From Chersky-806 sp036502405 (GTDB taxonomy: Bacteria; Actinomycetota; Acidimicrobiia; IMCC26256; JAENVU01): a stretch of 24,843 bases of DNA. The stretch covers positions 1 through 24,843 of the forward strand of contig DASXYP010000093.1 of the NCBI GenBank assembly GCA_036502405.1, in the 5' to 3' direction. Below, in pieces: positions 14,675 through 22,393 of this stretch (within the stretch, counting starts at the first letter, position 1; every line of letters starts with the position of its first letter). The position numbers and the translations under genes are program-made. The notes under the pieces were generated by a model that saw nothing but the letters and a program-made list of their open reading frames with translations, made no database searches and was not told where the DNA came from.

Positions 14675-16390
14675 TCAGGTGTGCACGCCGTTCCACGTGA
14701 AGTCGGCGGTGCCGCTCTCGTAGCAGTCCTCGAGATGGCGCAGCCACGCGAGGGAGTCCGTGAGCCCGCCGGGACGGTTGCGCGCGAGCCAGAGCCGCTC
14801 GTGCTCGGCGATCACCGGCTGGAGCTCCGCCGCGAAGCGGCGGCGCGTGGGTTCCGGGATCGAGGCGAGTGACCCGTCGCCCTCCACCCGCGCGCTTCCG
14901 TCGCGCGCCAGCAGCGACACGAGCGCGATCGCGTTCTGCAGCTCGTCGAGCACGAGCGCACCGTCGACCCGGCGGGGCTGCGCGCGTGCGAGCGTGGCTC
15001 GGCACGCGGCGAGCTCGGCGCCCACCGCCCCGTACTCGTCGGCGTCCGCCCCCTTGAGCGGCCAACGACCCGCAATCAGCTGGGGCCAGTAGAGCGGGAG
15101 CACCAGCGCGGAGACGTTCCCCATCTGCGGGGTGATGCCGAGGTACAGGTCGCCGAGCGCGATCAGGGCCTGGCCGAGCACGCCGGTCGGGTCGTCGTAG
15201 CAGTGGGTCGAGAGCGCGGCACCGAGGTCGAGGTCGCGGTTGGTGGACGCGCACCACGCGACGGCCGCGCCGTACGCGAGTCCCGGGTCGCTGATCGGGA
15301 GGTACTGGAGGTGACCCTGGTCGCCCCAGTCCGTGTTGAGGATGCCGTCGCCGCCGTGCGCGAGGGTCGCGTCGACCGCCTCGGTGATGTCCGCCCGCAT
15401 GTTCGTGACCCGGCCGAGGATGGTCAGCCAGCTCGAGGTCCCGGGCGCGGTCCAGCACGGTCGTCCCGCAGCCTCGTAGGTCGCGGCGCGCGCGTCGAAG
15501 GGGAAGCCGGCGTCGTAGCCCCACTCGCAGACCGTCACCCCGTCGGGGAGCGTCGCGATCCGCTCGGGCTCGCCGCCGAGGATGTCGCCCCAGATCAGCA
15601 TCTCCCGGTCGCCGAGCTCCGGAAGCGCGCGCAGCACGCGCACCCACTCCAGGTAGTCGTCGATCCGCTCCGGAGGCAGCTCCCACGGCTCGTCGAGGCC
15701 GACGTTCACGTAGCGCGGCGACGAGAAGTTCGGCAGCAGCTCGGCGAGGAGGTCGCGGACGAGCGCGAGTGCGGCCGGATTCGTCGGCTCGATCGTCGTC
15801 GGCGCACGATCGGGCTGGTCCGGGGTCGGCGCCATCGCGAGCGGCCGGTAGGCGTCGTGCTGCAGCCACCGCCCCATGTGGCCGAGGCAGTTCTGGTTGG
15901 GCACCAGCTCGATGTGTCGCGCTCGGCAGCGCGCGTCGATCGCGCGGATCTCCTCGGCCGTGATCGGGCTCGCGTCGCGCCAGACGACCTCGTGGTCGCG
16001 GTACGCGAACGTGTGCTCGGAGTACAGCTGGATCTGGTTGACCTTCCAGGACGCGAGGCGGTCGACGAGCGTGAGCAGCGTGTCCATCGTCGGCACCTTG
16101 TCGCGCGCGACGTCGAGCATCACCGCGCGCACCGGGAGGTCGGGCCAGTCCCGGATCCGGCCGACGGGGAGCTCGCCGTCGTGGAGATGCGCGAGCTGGG
16201 CGAGCGTCTGGTGCGCGTAGAACGCGCCCGCGGCGTCGGCGGCGTCGATCGAGACGTCGCCGTCGTCGCCGATCGTGATCGCGTAGCCCTCGGCAGGGAG
16301 CCCGCCCGCCCCGACGTGCACGCGGGGTTCCCCGGCGGCGACGGTCCGATCGAGCAGATCGACGTGGCGGGGGACCGGCAGCAGGTTCAC
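14675..16390 (-). CDS. Glycoside hydrolase family 20-like protein (beta-N-acetylhexosaminidase-like)
   Basis: Starting at GTG 16390 gives 571 residues. The N-terminal about 80 residues (LLPVPRHVDLL, then AEGYAITIGDDG and GAFYAHQTLAQL) match the small alpha/beta domain before GH20 catalytic barrels. The barrel follows with RAVMLDVARDKVPT, NQIQLYSEHTFAY and VNVGLDEPWELPP, whose Asp233-Glu234 pair is the expected substrate-assisted catalytic pair. The C-terminal 150 residues form an extra helical region. It would remove terminal N-acetylhexosamine or a related sugar. No signal peptide is present, so it acts in the cytoplasm. AAGGAG (16396-16401, minus strand) fixes the GTG start, which overlaps the acetyltransferase stop (GTGA), so the two are one operon. 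Exact substrate unknown. Confidence 0.82.
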   Translation of the reverse strand: MNLLPVPRHVDLLDRTVAAGEPRVHVGAGGLPAEGYAITIGDDGDVSIDAADAAGAFYAHQTLAQLAHLHDGELPVGRIRDWPDLPVRAVMLDVARDKVPTMDTLLTLVDRLASWKVNQIQLYSEHTFAYRDHEVVWRDASPITAEEIRAIDARCRARHIELVPNQNCLGHMGRWLQHDAYRPLAMAPTPDQPDRAPTTIEPTNPAALALVRDLLAELLPNFSSPRYVNVGLDEPWELPPERIDDYLEWVRVLRALPELGDREMLIWGDILGGEPERIATLPDGVTVCEWGYDAGFPFDARAATYEAAGRPCWTAPGTSSWLTILGRVTNMRADITEAVDATLAHGGDGILNTDWGDQGHLQYLPISDPGLAYGAAVAWCASTNRDLDLGAALSTHCYDDPTGVLGQALIALGDLYLGITPQMGNVSALVLPLYWPQLIAGRWPLKGADADEYGAVGAELAACRATLARAQPRRVDGALVLDELQNAIALVSLLARDGSARVEGDGSLASIPEPTRRRFAAELQPVIAEHERLWLARNRPGGLTDSLAWLRHLEDCYESGTADFTWNGVHT

Positions 16391-17235
16391 CGAAGCTCCT
16401 TGCGATGGACGAAGAACACCCGGCCGACGGTCGCGCCGATGCGCGCGTACGGGACGATCGGACCGACCCAGCCGATCTCGGCCCGGGCGCGGCCCTGGGC
16501 GCGCATCCGGTGCAGCGCGCCGAGCAACGCGGCGACGCCGGCTCCCTTGCCGAGCCGGTCGGGCCGGACCGCGACCGGGCCGATCCACCCGGCCCGGTTG
16601 ACGTCGTAGGCGCAGACCGCCGCGATCCCGTTCGCGTCGCGCGAGATCACGAGGGTGTCCCGGTCGGCGGCGCGCACGAGCTCAAGCTCCCAGTTCGCCC
16701 AGTGCTGCGCCCCCCAGGCCTCGATCTCGTCGCGCTCCGCCGGGCCGGCCGGGTCCCATCCGCCCGGGTCACTGGGGATCGAAGCCAGATCGACGTCCAT
16801 GTTGAAGTTCGCCTCGACCCGCGTGTAGCGGAGCCGCTCCAGAAGGCAGAGCAGCGAGAGCTCGTTCAACTCCACGCCGGGCCAGAGGTAGTAGGGCGCG
16901 TCGGCGCCGGTCGTCAGCGACCGCCACCCCGCGGCGCGGGCGTCCGCCTCGGCCGCCCCGAGCAACGCCCGGCCGGCGCCGCGGCCCCGGTGCTCGGGTG
17001 CGACGACGAGGAGGCGGACGAAGCCCTGCCCGGCCGACCCCGCGGCGGCGATCCCCTCGACGGTCGCGACGACACCGACGCCGGGATCCCCGCGGACGAC
17101 CACCGGCTGGTCCGGCGCGAAGAGCGTGCGGGCCAGCTCGTCGGGGTCCGGCGGGTCGGACAGCGAGCGCGCGCAGAGGGCCGCGATCGCCGCGAGCGCC
17201 CCGTCGTGGAGCCGGTCGAACCCCGGGTCGCTCAT
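16387..17235 (-). CDS. Tandem GNAT acetyltransferase
   Basis: A 282-residue protein with two GNAT domains. The first carries the acetyl-CoA loop in LLVVAPEHRGRGAGRALL (75-92), the second in GPVAVRPDRLGKGAGVAALL (219-238). Two-domain GNATs of this size include MshD-type enzymes, in which one domain is active, but no specific substrate motif is seen here. ATG 17235 was chosen because the protein begins a few residues before the first domain; the frame stays open far upstream without features. It is co-translated with the GH20-like glycosidase (4-base overlap), which suggests amino-sugar or other sugar metabolism. A perfect 7-base dyad lies just before the start. Confidence 0.85.
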   Translation of the reverse strand: MSDPGFDRLHDGALAAIAALCARSLSDPPDPDELARTLFAPDQPVVVRGDPGVGVVATVEGIAAAGSAGQGFVRLLVVAPEHRGRGAGRALLGAAEADARAAGWRSLTTGADAPYYLWPGVELNELSLLCLLERLRYTRVEANFNMDVDLASIPSDPGGWDPAGPAERDEIEAWGAQHWANWELELVRAADRDTLVISRDANGIAAVCAYDVNRAGWIGPVAVRPDRLGKGAGVAALLGALHRMRAQGRARAEIGWVGPIVPYARIGATVGRVFFVHRKELR

Positions 17236-17239
17236 CGGG

Positions 17240-17260
17240 CGGACGCTAGTGGTGCGTCCG
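17240..17260. promoter_or_regulatory. Dyad before the acetyltransferase gene
   Basis: CGGACGC (17240-17246) and GCGTCCG (17254-17260) are perfect inverted arms around a 7-base spacer, four bases upstream of the GNAT start, in the divergent promoter region shared with the GAF protein. It could be an operator or, if transcribed, a hairpin blocking the start codon. No regulator is encoded next to it. Confidence 0.4.
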
Positions 17261-17373
17261 GTGACCCCCGCGGCGAATCGCCCGACGCACCAGGCGGTCG
17301 GCCGTGAGGTAAAGCACCGCGCCCTTTTCGCCGATATGTCCCCCGAGGGCCAGGCTGATGAGACGGAGCGGCC

Positions 17374-18231
17374 GTGTCCACCATCGAAGACCTGCGAGAC
17401 CAGATCACCCGTGAGGAGCGGGTGGCCAACGTCCGCGCGGACGGCACCATCAGCGCGGCGGAGATCCATCGACGGCGCCGCCAGATGTTCTTCGTGGCCG
17501 TCGTCGTGCTGGTGGGGCTCCTGTTCACCACCGTGGCGAACGACGTGTGGACCGAGGTGCGCGACCGCAGCTGGATCGATCCCGAGCTCGCGCGCATCGT
17601 GCTGATCGGCTTCGGGGTCATCAGCGCGGCGTACCTCTACGACAAGGAGCAGCATCTCAAGCGGCTGAGCCGCCTCGGCCGTGACGTCCAGGACCTCGAC
17701 GCCGCGCTCGCGGCCTCGATGCTCCGCTCCGCAGTGGTCGCCGACGCGATCGAGGTCGTCCACTGCACGATCGACCTGGACGAGGTGGTCCAGTCCGTGG
17801 TCGAGCAGTCGTGCCTGCTCGTCGGGGCCGGGAGTGCGTCGCTGCGCCTTGCCGACGAAGAGGGCGAGCTCCGGGCGGTGGCCACCCAGGTCGACCTCTC
17901 GAGCGGCGAGCCGCCGGAGGCGGGAGAGCCGAGCGACGACCTGCTCCGCGTCGTCGGGCGCACCCGCGAGCCGGCGCTGCTGAACTCGGGCACGGTGTCC
18001 GTGCTCTGCGTCCCGCTGGTCCGCGACGGGCGCCTGATGGGTCTGGTCCGGTTGAGCGCGGGGGCGGCGAACCGGTTCGACGACGACGACGTCGCGATCC
18101 TCCAGCGGTTCTCCGGTGCCGCCGCGCATGCGATCGGCAACGCCCAGCGCCACGAGGCCGCACTCTTCCTGCTCGACCGTGACGACCCCGAAGGGCCGAT
18201 CGACATCGACCTGGCGCCCGACGCGGCCTGA
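17374..18231 (+). CDS. Membrane-anchored GAF-domain protein
   Basis: The 285-residue protein has two transmembrane helices (about 38-54 and 71-88), a short basic/heptad linker (90-130) and a cytoplasmic GAF domain (about 133-257: DLDEVVQSVVEQSCLLVGA, SVLCVPLVRDGRLMGLVRLS, FDDDDVAILQRFSGAAAHAI). The acidic tail has no kinase, phosphatase or GGDEF output domain, so it is a sensor that must act through a partner, or a remnant of a longer sensor kinase. GTG 17374 is preceded by GGAG at five bases. It diverges from the GNAT gene and converges on a CoA-transferase gene. Confidence 0.82.
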   Translation: MSTIEDLRDQITREERVANVRADGTISAAEIHRRRRQMFFVAVVVLVGLLFTTVANDVWTEVRDRSWIDPELARIVLIGFGVISAAYLYDKEQHLKRLSRLGRDVQDLDAALAASMLRSAVVADAIEVVHCTIDLDEVVQSVVEQSCLLVGAGSASLRLADEEGELRAVATQVDLSSGEPPEAGEPSDDLLRVVGRTREPALLNSGTVSVLCVPLVRDGRLMGLVRLSAGAANRFDDDDVAILQRFSGAAAHAIGNAQRHEAALFLLDRDDPEGPIDIDLAPDAA

Positions 18232-18250
18232 CGCCGGCGGCATCGAAGCC

Positions 18251-18286
18251 GGGCGGGGTCAGGTACCTCGCCCAGGTCGATTGACC
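18251..18286. terminator. Possible bidirectional terminator between convergent genes
   Basis: The 56-base gap between the GAF gene and the CoA-transferase gene holds GGGCG (18251-18255) pairing with CGCCC (18269-18273) around the palindrome AGGTACCT, then GGTC-GATT-GACC (18275-18286). There is no T-run, so the call is weak. Confidence 0.3.
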
Positions 18287-18287
18287 G

Positions 18288-19493
18288 TCAGATCACCCAG
18301 GGATACTCGGCCTCGGGCCAGTTGACGACGTTGCGGGCCTTGAGCTCGTCGATCTGCGTCGCGTCGTAGCCGAGCCACTCGAGGATCTCGCGGGTGTTCT
18401 CGCCGACCCGGGGCGGCGGCGTGTCGATGTGCCCGGGCGCGTCCGAGAACTGGACGAGCTCGCCGAACTGGCGGAGGGTCCCCATGATCGGGTGCTCGTA
18501 CTCGGCGACGAGACCGAGCGCCACGTTGTCCGCGTCGTAGAGCACGAGGTCGCCCGCCTTGGTGTCGACCGGGATCTCGTTGGGGACGCCGGCGTCGTTG
18601 AGCGCGTTGGCCCACTGCAGCTGGGTCTTGGCGAGGAACCGCGGCACGAGCAGCGCTTCGAGCTCCTCGCGGTGCTCGCGCCGGAGCTCCGCGACCGCGA
18701 AGCGGGCGTCGTCGGCGAGCTCCGGCAGGCCGAGCGCGGTGCAGAGCGCAGTCCAGTCCGACTCCTTGACCGCGGCGATCTGGATCCAGCCGTCCTGGGT
18801 CTCGTACAGCCGGTAGCAGGCGTCGGTCCCGTGCAGGCCCTGGTCCAGGCGCGGGCGGGGGACCGCCTCGCCGTCGACCAGGAGCGCGTCGGACGCGAAC
18901 ACCGCGCCGCCGTCGAGCAGGGAGGTCCAGAGCTCCTGGCCCTCCCCGGTGCGGCGCTGGTGGTACAGCGCGGCGAGGACGCCGACGACCGACAGCATCG
19001 CGTTGGCCGCGTCGCACATGCCGAAGCGGTAGTAGAGCGGGTCGTTGCCGGTGAAGGTCGCGCCGGCTTCGTACTCGAGCCCGGTCGCAGCCTGGTACAG
19101 CGGGTCGAGCCCCCCGAAGTGCGCGAGGGGACCCTCGAGCCCGTAGGCCCAGGTGTTGCAGTAGACGACGTCCGGGTTGACGCGCTTGCAGTCGTCGTAA
19201 CCGATGCCGAGCCGGTTCGCGACCCCGGCCGTCATGTTGTGGTGGACGATGTCGGCCTGCTCCACGAGCTCGAGCGCGATCTTCAGCCCCTCGGGCGACT
19301 TCAGGTCCACCGCGATGTCGCGCTTGCCGCGCTGGCAGCCGAAGAACGGCTTGCCCGCGAGCCGCATGCCGTCACCCACGACGGGCTCGACCTTGATGAC
19401 CTCGGCGCCGAGGTCACTGATGATCATCGGCCCGAACGGCCCGGCGAGGTACTGACCGAAGTCGATGAGTCGAACCCCTTCGAGCGCGCCCAT
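18288..19493 (-). CDS. CaiB/BaiF (class III) CoA-transferase, catalytic Asp present
   Basis: A 401-residue class III CoA-transferase. The opening LEGVRLIDFGQYLAGPFGPMI, EVIKVEPVVGDGMR (31-44), the Asn/His turn HHNMTAGVANRLGIGYDD and RTGEGQELWTSLLDG are standard for the family. The nucleophile position before GVLAAL is Asp161, so this subunit looks active. It transfers CoA between carboxylic acids in catabolism of carnitine-like, aromatic, steroid or bile-type acids; the substrate is unknown. Its ATG overlaps the stop of the upstream paralogue by one base (TGATG), so the two are made together and may form a hetero-oligomer. Confidence 0.93.
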   Translation of the reverse strand: MGALEGVRLIDFGQYLAGPFGPMIISDLGAEVIKVEPVVGDGMRLAGKPFFGCQRGKRDIAVDLKSPEGLKIALELVEQADIVHHNMTAGVANRLGIGYDDCKRVNPDVVYCNTWAYGLEGPLAHFGGLDPLYQAATGLEYEAGATFTGNDPLYYRFGMCDAANAMLSVVGVLAALYHQRRTGEGQELWTSLLDGGAVFASDALLVDGEAVPRPRLDQGLHGTDACYRLYETQDGWIQIAAVKESDWTALCTALGLPELADDARFAVAELRREHREELEALLVPRFLAKTQLQWANALNDAGVPNEIPVDTKAGDLVLYDADNVALGLVAEYEHPIMGTLRQFGELVQFSDAPGHIDTPPPRVGENTREILEWLGYDATQIDELKARNVVNWPEAEYPWVI

Positions 19494-20668
19494 CAGTCCG
19501 CCTCTCCGCTGAATGCCGCGATCTCCGCGTCGCGGTAGCCGAGCAGCCCGAAGATCTCGGTGTTGTGCTCGCCGGGCTGGGGCTGCGGGCCCTGGATCCC
19601 GCCGGGGGTCCCCAGCAGGTTGATCGGCACCCCGATCTGCGTGGTCGTGCCCAGCTCGGGATCCTCGACGGTCGCGACCATGTCATTGGCCACGAGCTGG
19701 GGATGCGGGTGCCCGGTCGCGCCGAGCGCCTCCTCCATCGTGATCACGGCTTCGATCGCGTGGTTGTTCTCCTGGAACTCGCGCACCAGCTCGTCGCGGT
19801 CGTGGTGCTTGTACGCCTCGCGCCGGCGCACCGTGAACTTCTCGCGCTCCTCGGCCGGCATGGTCAGGAACGTCATCGGGTCGGGCGGATCCTCCAGACC
19901 CAGCAGCTCGTCCTGGCTCTTCTTCGGCGTGAGGCCGCTCATCACCGAAGCGTGCACCCACTCGCCGTTCGCGACCTCGAACAGCATCTGCTGGTGGATG
20001 CCCGGCGGATAGCTCTTGCCCATGAGGTCGTGGAACGCCGCCGGCGCCTTCTCGACGTGCTGCCACACCTGGGTCGAGTAGAGGAGCGCGCCCTGGAACA
20101 GCGAGGTCGTCACGTGCTGACCCCGACCGGTCTCCTCGCGCGCCACGAGCGCGGAGAGGATGCCTGCCGGGATCAGGAACGCCGAGCCCATGCTCGGCAT
20201 CGGCATGTGCAGGAAGATCGGGCCCATCCGCCAACCGGGCTGCTCCCACTGCTGGCCGCTGCTCGCCTGGACCAGTGCGTCGTAGCCCGGCCGCGACGCG
20301 AAGCGGTGCCCCTCCGGGTAGCCCGGGCACGAGCAGTACACGAGCCGTTCGTTGCGCGCGTGCACCGCGTCGTAGCCGATGCCGAGGCGCTCGGTCACGC
20401 CGGGCCGGAAGGTCTCGACGAGCACGTCGGCGTCGTCGATCAGGCGCAGCATGGCCTCGTGGCCCTGGGGGTTCTTCAGGTCGACGGTGACCGAGCGGCG
20501 GGACCGGTTCCAGACCGCGTAGCCGGAATAGGCCCGGAACGGGTCGCCGCCGGGCGGCTCGACCTTGATCACGTCGGCGCCCTGCTCGGCGAGGAGCATC
20601 ACGCCGAGCGGGCCCGCGATGCCCCACGACAGGTCCAGGATGCGCACTCCATCGAGCGCTCCGGCCAT
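19493..20668 (-). CDS. CaiB/BaiF (class III) CoA-transferase homologue, catalytic Asp apparently replaced
   Basis: Starting at ATG 20668, after a GGGGGAG ribosome site (20672-20678), gives 391 residues. Family features are LDGVRILDLSWGIAGPLGVML, ADVIKVEPPGGDPFR (31-45), RPGVTERLGIGYDAV and REETGRGQHVTTSLFQGA. Aligning by the GILSAL helix (169-174), the position of the catalytic Asp is Ser159 in HMPMPSMGS, while the downstream paralogue has Asp161. In heteromeric class III transferases, only one kind of subunit needs the Asp, so this may be a structural partner. An alternative start at 20692 adds only a charged stretch. Confidence 0.9.
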   Translation of the reverse strand: MAGALDGVRILDLSWGIAGPLGVMLLAEQGADVIKVEPPGGDPFRAYSGYAVWNRSRRSVTVDLKNPQGHEAMLRLIDDADVLVETFRPGVTERLGIGYDAVHARNERLVYCSCPGYPEGHRFASRPGYDALVQASSGQQWEQPGWRMGPIFLHMPMPSMGSAFLIPAGILSALVAREETGRGQHVTTSLFQGALLYSTQVWQHVEKAPAAFHDLMGKSYPPGIHQQMLFEVANGEWVHASVMSGLTPKKSQDELLGLEDPPDPMTFLTMPAEEREKFTVRRREAYKHHDRDELVREFQENNHAIEAVITMEEALGATGHPHPQLVANDMVATVEDPELGTTTQIGVPINLLGTPGGIQGPQPQPGEHNTEIFGLLGYRDAEIAAFSGEAD

Positions 20669-20721
20669 CGGCTCCCCCTCGTCTCGACGCACGTCACGGG
20701 CCGGGGGCAGCCTCGCGCACT

Positions 20722-20739
20722 CCTGACGGCGGTGTCAGG
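20722..20739. promoter_or_regulatory. 18-bp dyad in the CoA-transferase/lipoprotein divergent region
   Basis: CCTGAC-GGCGGT-GTCAGG has perfect 6-base arms, about 54 bases upstream of the CoA-transferase ATG and 50 bases upstream of the lipoprotein ATG. The size and placement suit a dimeric repressor site. Confidence 0.35.
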
Positions 20740-20775
20740 TGGAGGGCGCGATCCCGCGGTCGAGGTTCCCGAGGC

Positions 20776-20781
20776 TATTTT
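20776..20781 (+). promoter_or_regulatory. Possible -10 element giving a leaderless lipoprotein mRNA
   Basis: TATTTT lies seven bases before ATG 20789 and is the only AT-rich hexamer nearby. No Shine-Dalgarno precedes the ATG, so transcription could start at or next to it. No clear -35 is seen. Confidence 0.25.
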
Positions 20782-20788
20782 GCCCCGG

Positions 20789-21295
20789 ATGCACACCGGG
20801 GGGCGACGACGCCGAGGGACGATCGCAGTGGTCGGCGGTCTTGCCCTCGCCGCGGTCCTGAGCGCGTGCAGCTCGTCGCACACCGCGACGCCGAAGACCG
20901 GCAAGCCGCCGAAGCTGTTCCAGTTCGTGGCGGACGTCCGCTTGAACGGGGCGCAGAACCTTCGCGGCGACCTGACCAAGTGCGTGGGCGTCGGCCAGTT
21001 CGCCGACGTCAAGCCCGGGACCCGGGTCACGGTCACCTCCGAGAACCGGAAGGTGCTGGGGGTCGGCTACATCCAGAAGGGGCTGGGCACCAACCTCTAC
21101 AACGGCGCCCTCGACCAGTGCAACTTCCGCTACTACGTCAACGCCGTCCCGACCCGCAAGACCTGGGTCGTCAGCGTCGGCAAGCACCCGACGACGCTGA
21201 AGCGCTCCTACGTCATCTCGACCAACGGTCTCATCTCGTACAGCATCAACGCCGACCTGGTGACGCCGACGACGACCGCGCCGCACGCCCCGTAG
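20789..21295 (+). CDS. Small secreted lipoprotein of unknown function
   Basis: The 168-residue protein starts with a basic HTGGRRRRG stretch, a hydrophobic core and the lipobox LSAC (Cys27), so it is probably lipidated and anchored outside the membrane. The mature part is beta-rich, with Cys65 and Cys111 that could form a disulfide, and ends in a Thr/Pro-rich tail. No family was recognised. ATG 20789 was chosen because it gives a complete lipoprotein signal; the open frame farther upstream lies over the CoA-transferase gene. Its stop codon touches the stop codon of the convergent hydrolase gene with no base between. Confidence 0.82.
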   Translation: MHTGGRRRRGTIAVVGGLALAAVLSACSSSHTATPKTGKPPKLFQFVADVRLNGAQNLRGDLTKCVGVGQFADVKPGTRVTVTSENRKVLGVGYIQKGLGTNLYNGALDQCNFRYYVNAVPTRKTWVVSVGKHPTTLKRSYVISTNGLISYSINADLVTPTTTAPHAP

Positions 21296-22393
21296 TCAGC
21301 AGACCGCGGCGAGGCTCGAGAGCGCGATCCCTCTCCGGCCCTGCCGGATGACGTGCTGGTCCATGCCGCTCGTGAGGTACGCGAACGAGATCCCGGTCTC
21401 GGGATCGGCCCACGCGATCTGCCCGCCGGCCCCGTTGTGGCCGAACGTCCGGGGCGAGCCGGTGTGCCCGAAGCCGCGCAGGTTGGCGCGACCGTCGTCG
21501 CCGGCGACGACGAGCCCCAGCGAACGGTTCGCGGCCACGCCGGTCCAACGATCGGGAAGGTGGTTGCGCACCGCTCCCGTGCCGTCGGCGAGAACCGCCG
21601 GATCCCAGATCTCCGCGGGGTCGTGCAGCAGCGCCTGGTAGAAGAGCGCGAGGTCGCACGCGCGCATCACCCCGCCGCCTCCCGGCACGCCGAGCCGGCG
21701 CAGCTCGGGGAGGTTGAGGGTGAGAAGCACGTCAGCGGTTGCACTGGTGAACGGGAGCTCCTTGACGCCGAGGACGGCCTCGAGCTCGTCGGGCGTCGCC
21801 TCGTCGCCGACGTTCACGGCGTCCGCGATGCCGTCCTGGCGGTCCAGGGGAAGGCCGAGCACCCGGGGCAGGCCGATCGGGTCGGTGAGGCGAGCCTCGA
21901 TGAGGTCGCAGTAACCCTGGCCGCTGACCCGGTCCATGATCTCGGCCAGCACCCAGTGCGCGGAGGTCGGGTGGTACTCGTAGCTCGAGCCCGGCTCCCA
22001 GTTCAGGCGCCACCGCGCGAACTGCTCCACCCGGCCCTCGCGCGTCCACTGCTTGGGCGGCCCGAGCGGCGCGTACGGAAAGCCGGACGTGTGCAGCATC
22101 ACCTGCTCGACGGTGATGACATCCTTCCCGTTCGTCGCGAACTCGGGGATGTAATCGACGACCTTGCGGTGCTCGTCGACGAGGCCTTCCGCGAGCAGGG
22201 TCCAGAACGCAGCCGCGACGAACGCCTTGGTCGCGGAGAAGGCGATGAAGCGCGTGTCCGTGGTCGCGTCGCCGAAGGCCTCGAACAGCTCGAGCTCACC
22301 GTGACGGGCGAGCGCCACCTGGCAGGAGGGCAGCAGGCCCGAGTCGATGTCGCGCTGCACCCGCGCGAGCAGTGCGTCGGTCGCTGCGCTCAC
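21296..22393 (-). CDS. Serine hydrolase of the beta-lactamase / EstB-like family
   Basis: Starting at GTG 22393 gives 365 residues. The SxxK motif SATK (53-56, Ser53/Lys56) lies in FIAFSATKAFVAA, the class-C-like Tyr is probably Tyr140 in YEYHPTSAHWVL, and FGHNGAGGQIAWADP carries the HxG motif near the C-terminus. These belong to the PF00144-type beta-lactamase/esterase/D-aminopeptidase family. No signal peptide is visible, so a cytosolic esterase or amidase is more likely than an antibiotic-degrading enzyme; this is inference. The start overlaps the stop of the Pro-rich membrane protein gene (GTGA). Confidence 0.88.
   Translation of the reverse strand: MSAATDALLARVQRDIDSGLLPSCQVALARHGELELFEAFGDATTDTRFIAFSATKAFVAAAFWTLLAEGLVDEHRKVVDYIPEFATNGKDVITVEQVMLHTSGFPYAPLGPPKQWTREGRVEQFARWRLNWEPGSSYEYHPTSAHWVLAEIMDRVSGQGYCDLIEARLTDPIGLPRVLGLPLDRQDGIADAVNVGDEATPDELEAVLGVKELPFTSATADVLLTLNLPELRRLGVPGGGGVMRACDLALFYQALLHDPAEIWDPAVLADGTGAVRNHLPDRWTGVAANRSLGLVVAGDDGRANLRGFGHTGSPRTFGHNGAGGQIAWADPETGISFAYLTSGMDQHVIRQGRRGIALSSLAAVC

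Noticed and set aside
17236..18243. Long upstream extension of the GNAT frame on the minus strand
   Set aside because: It runs opposite the GAF gene and has no domain features; ATG 17235 directly precedes the GNAT fold.
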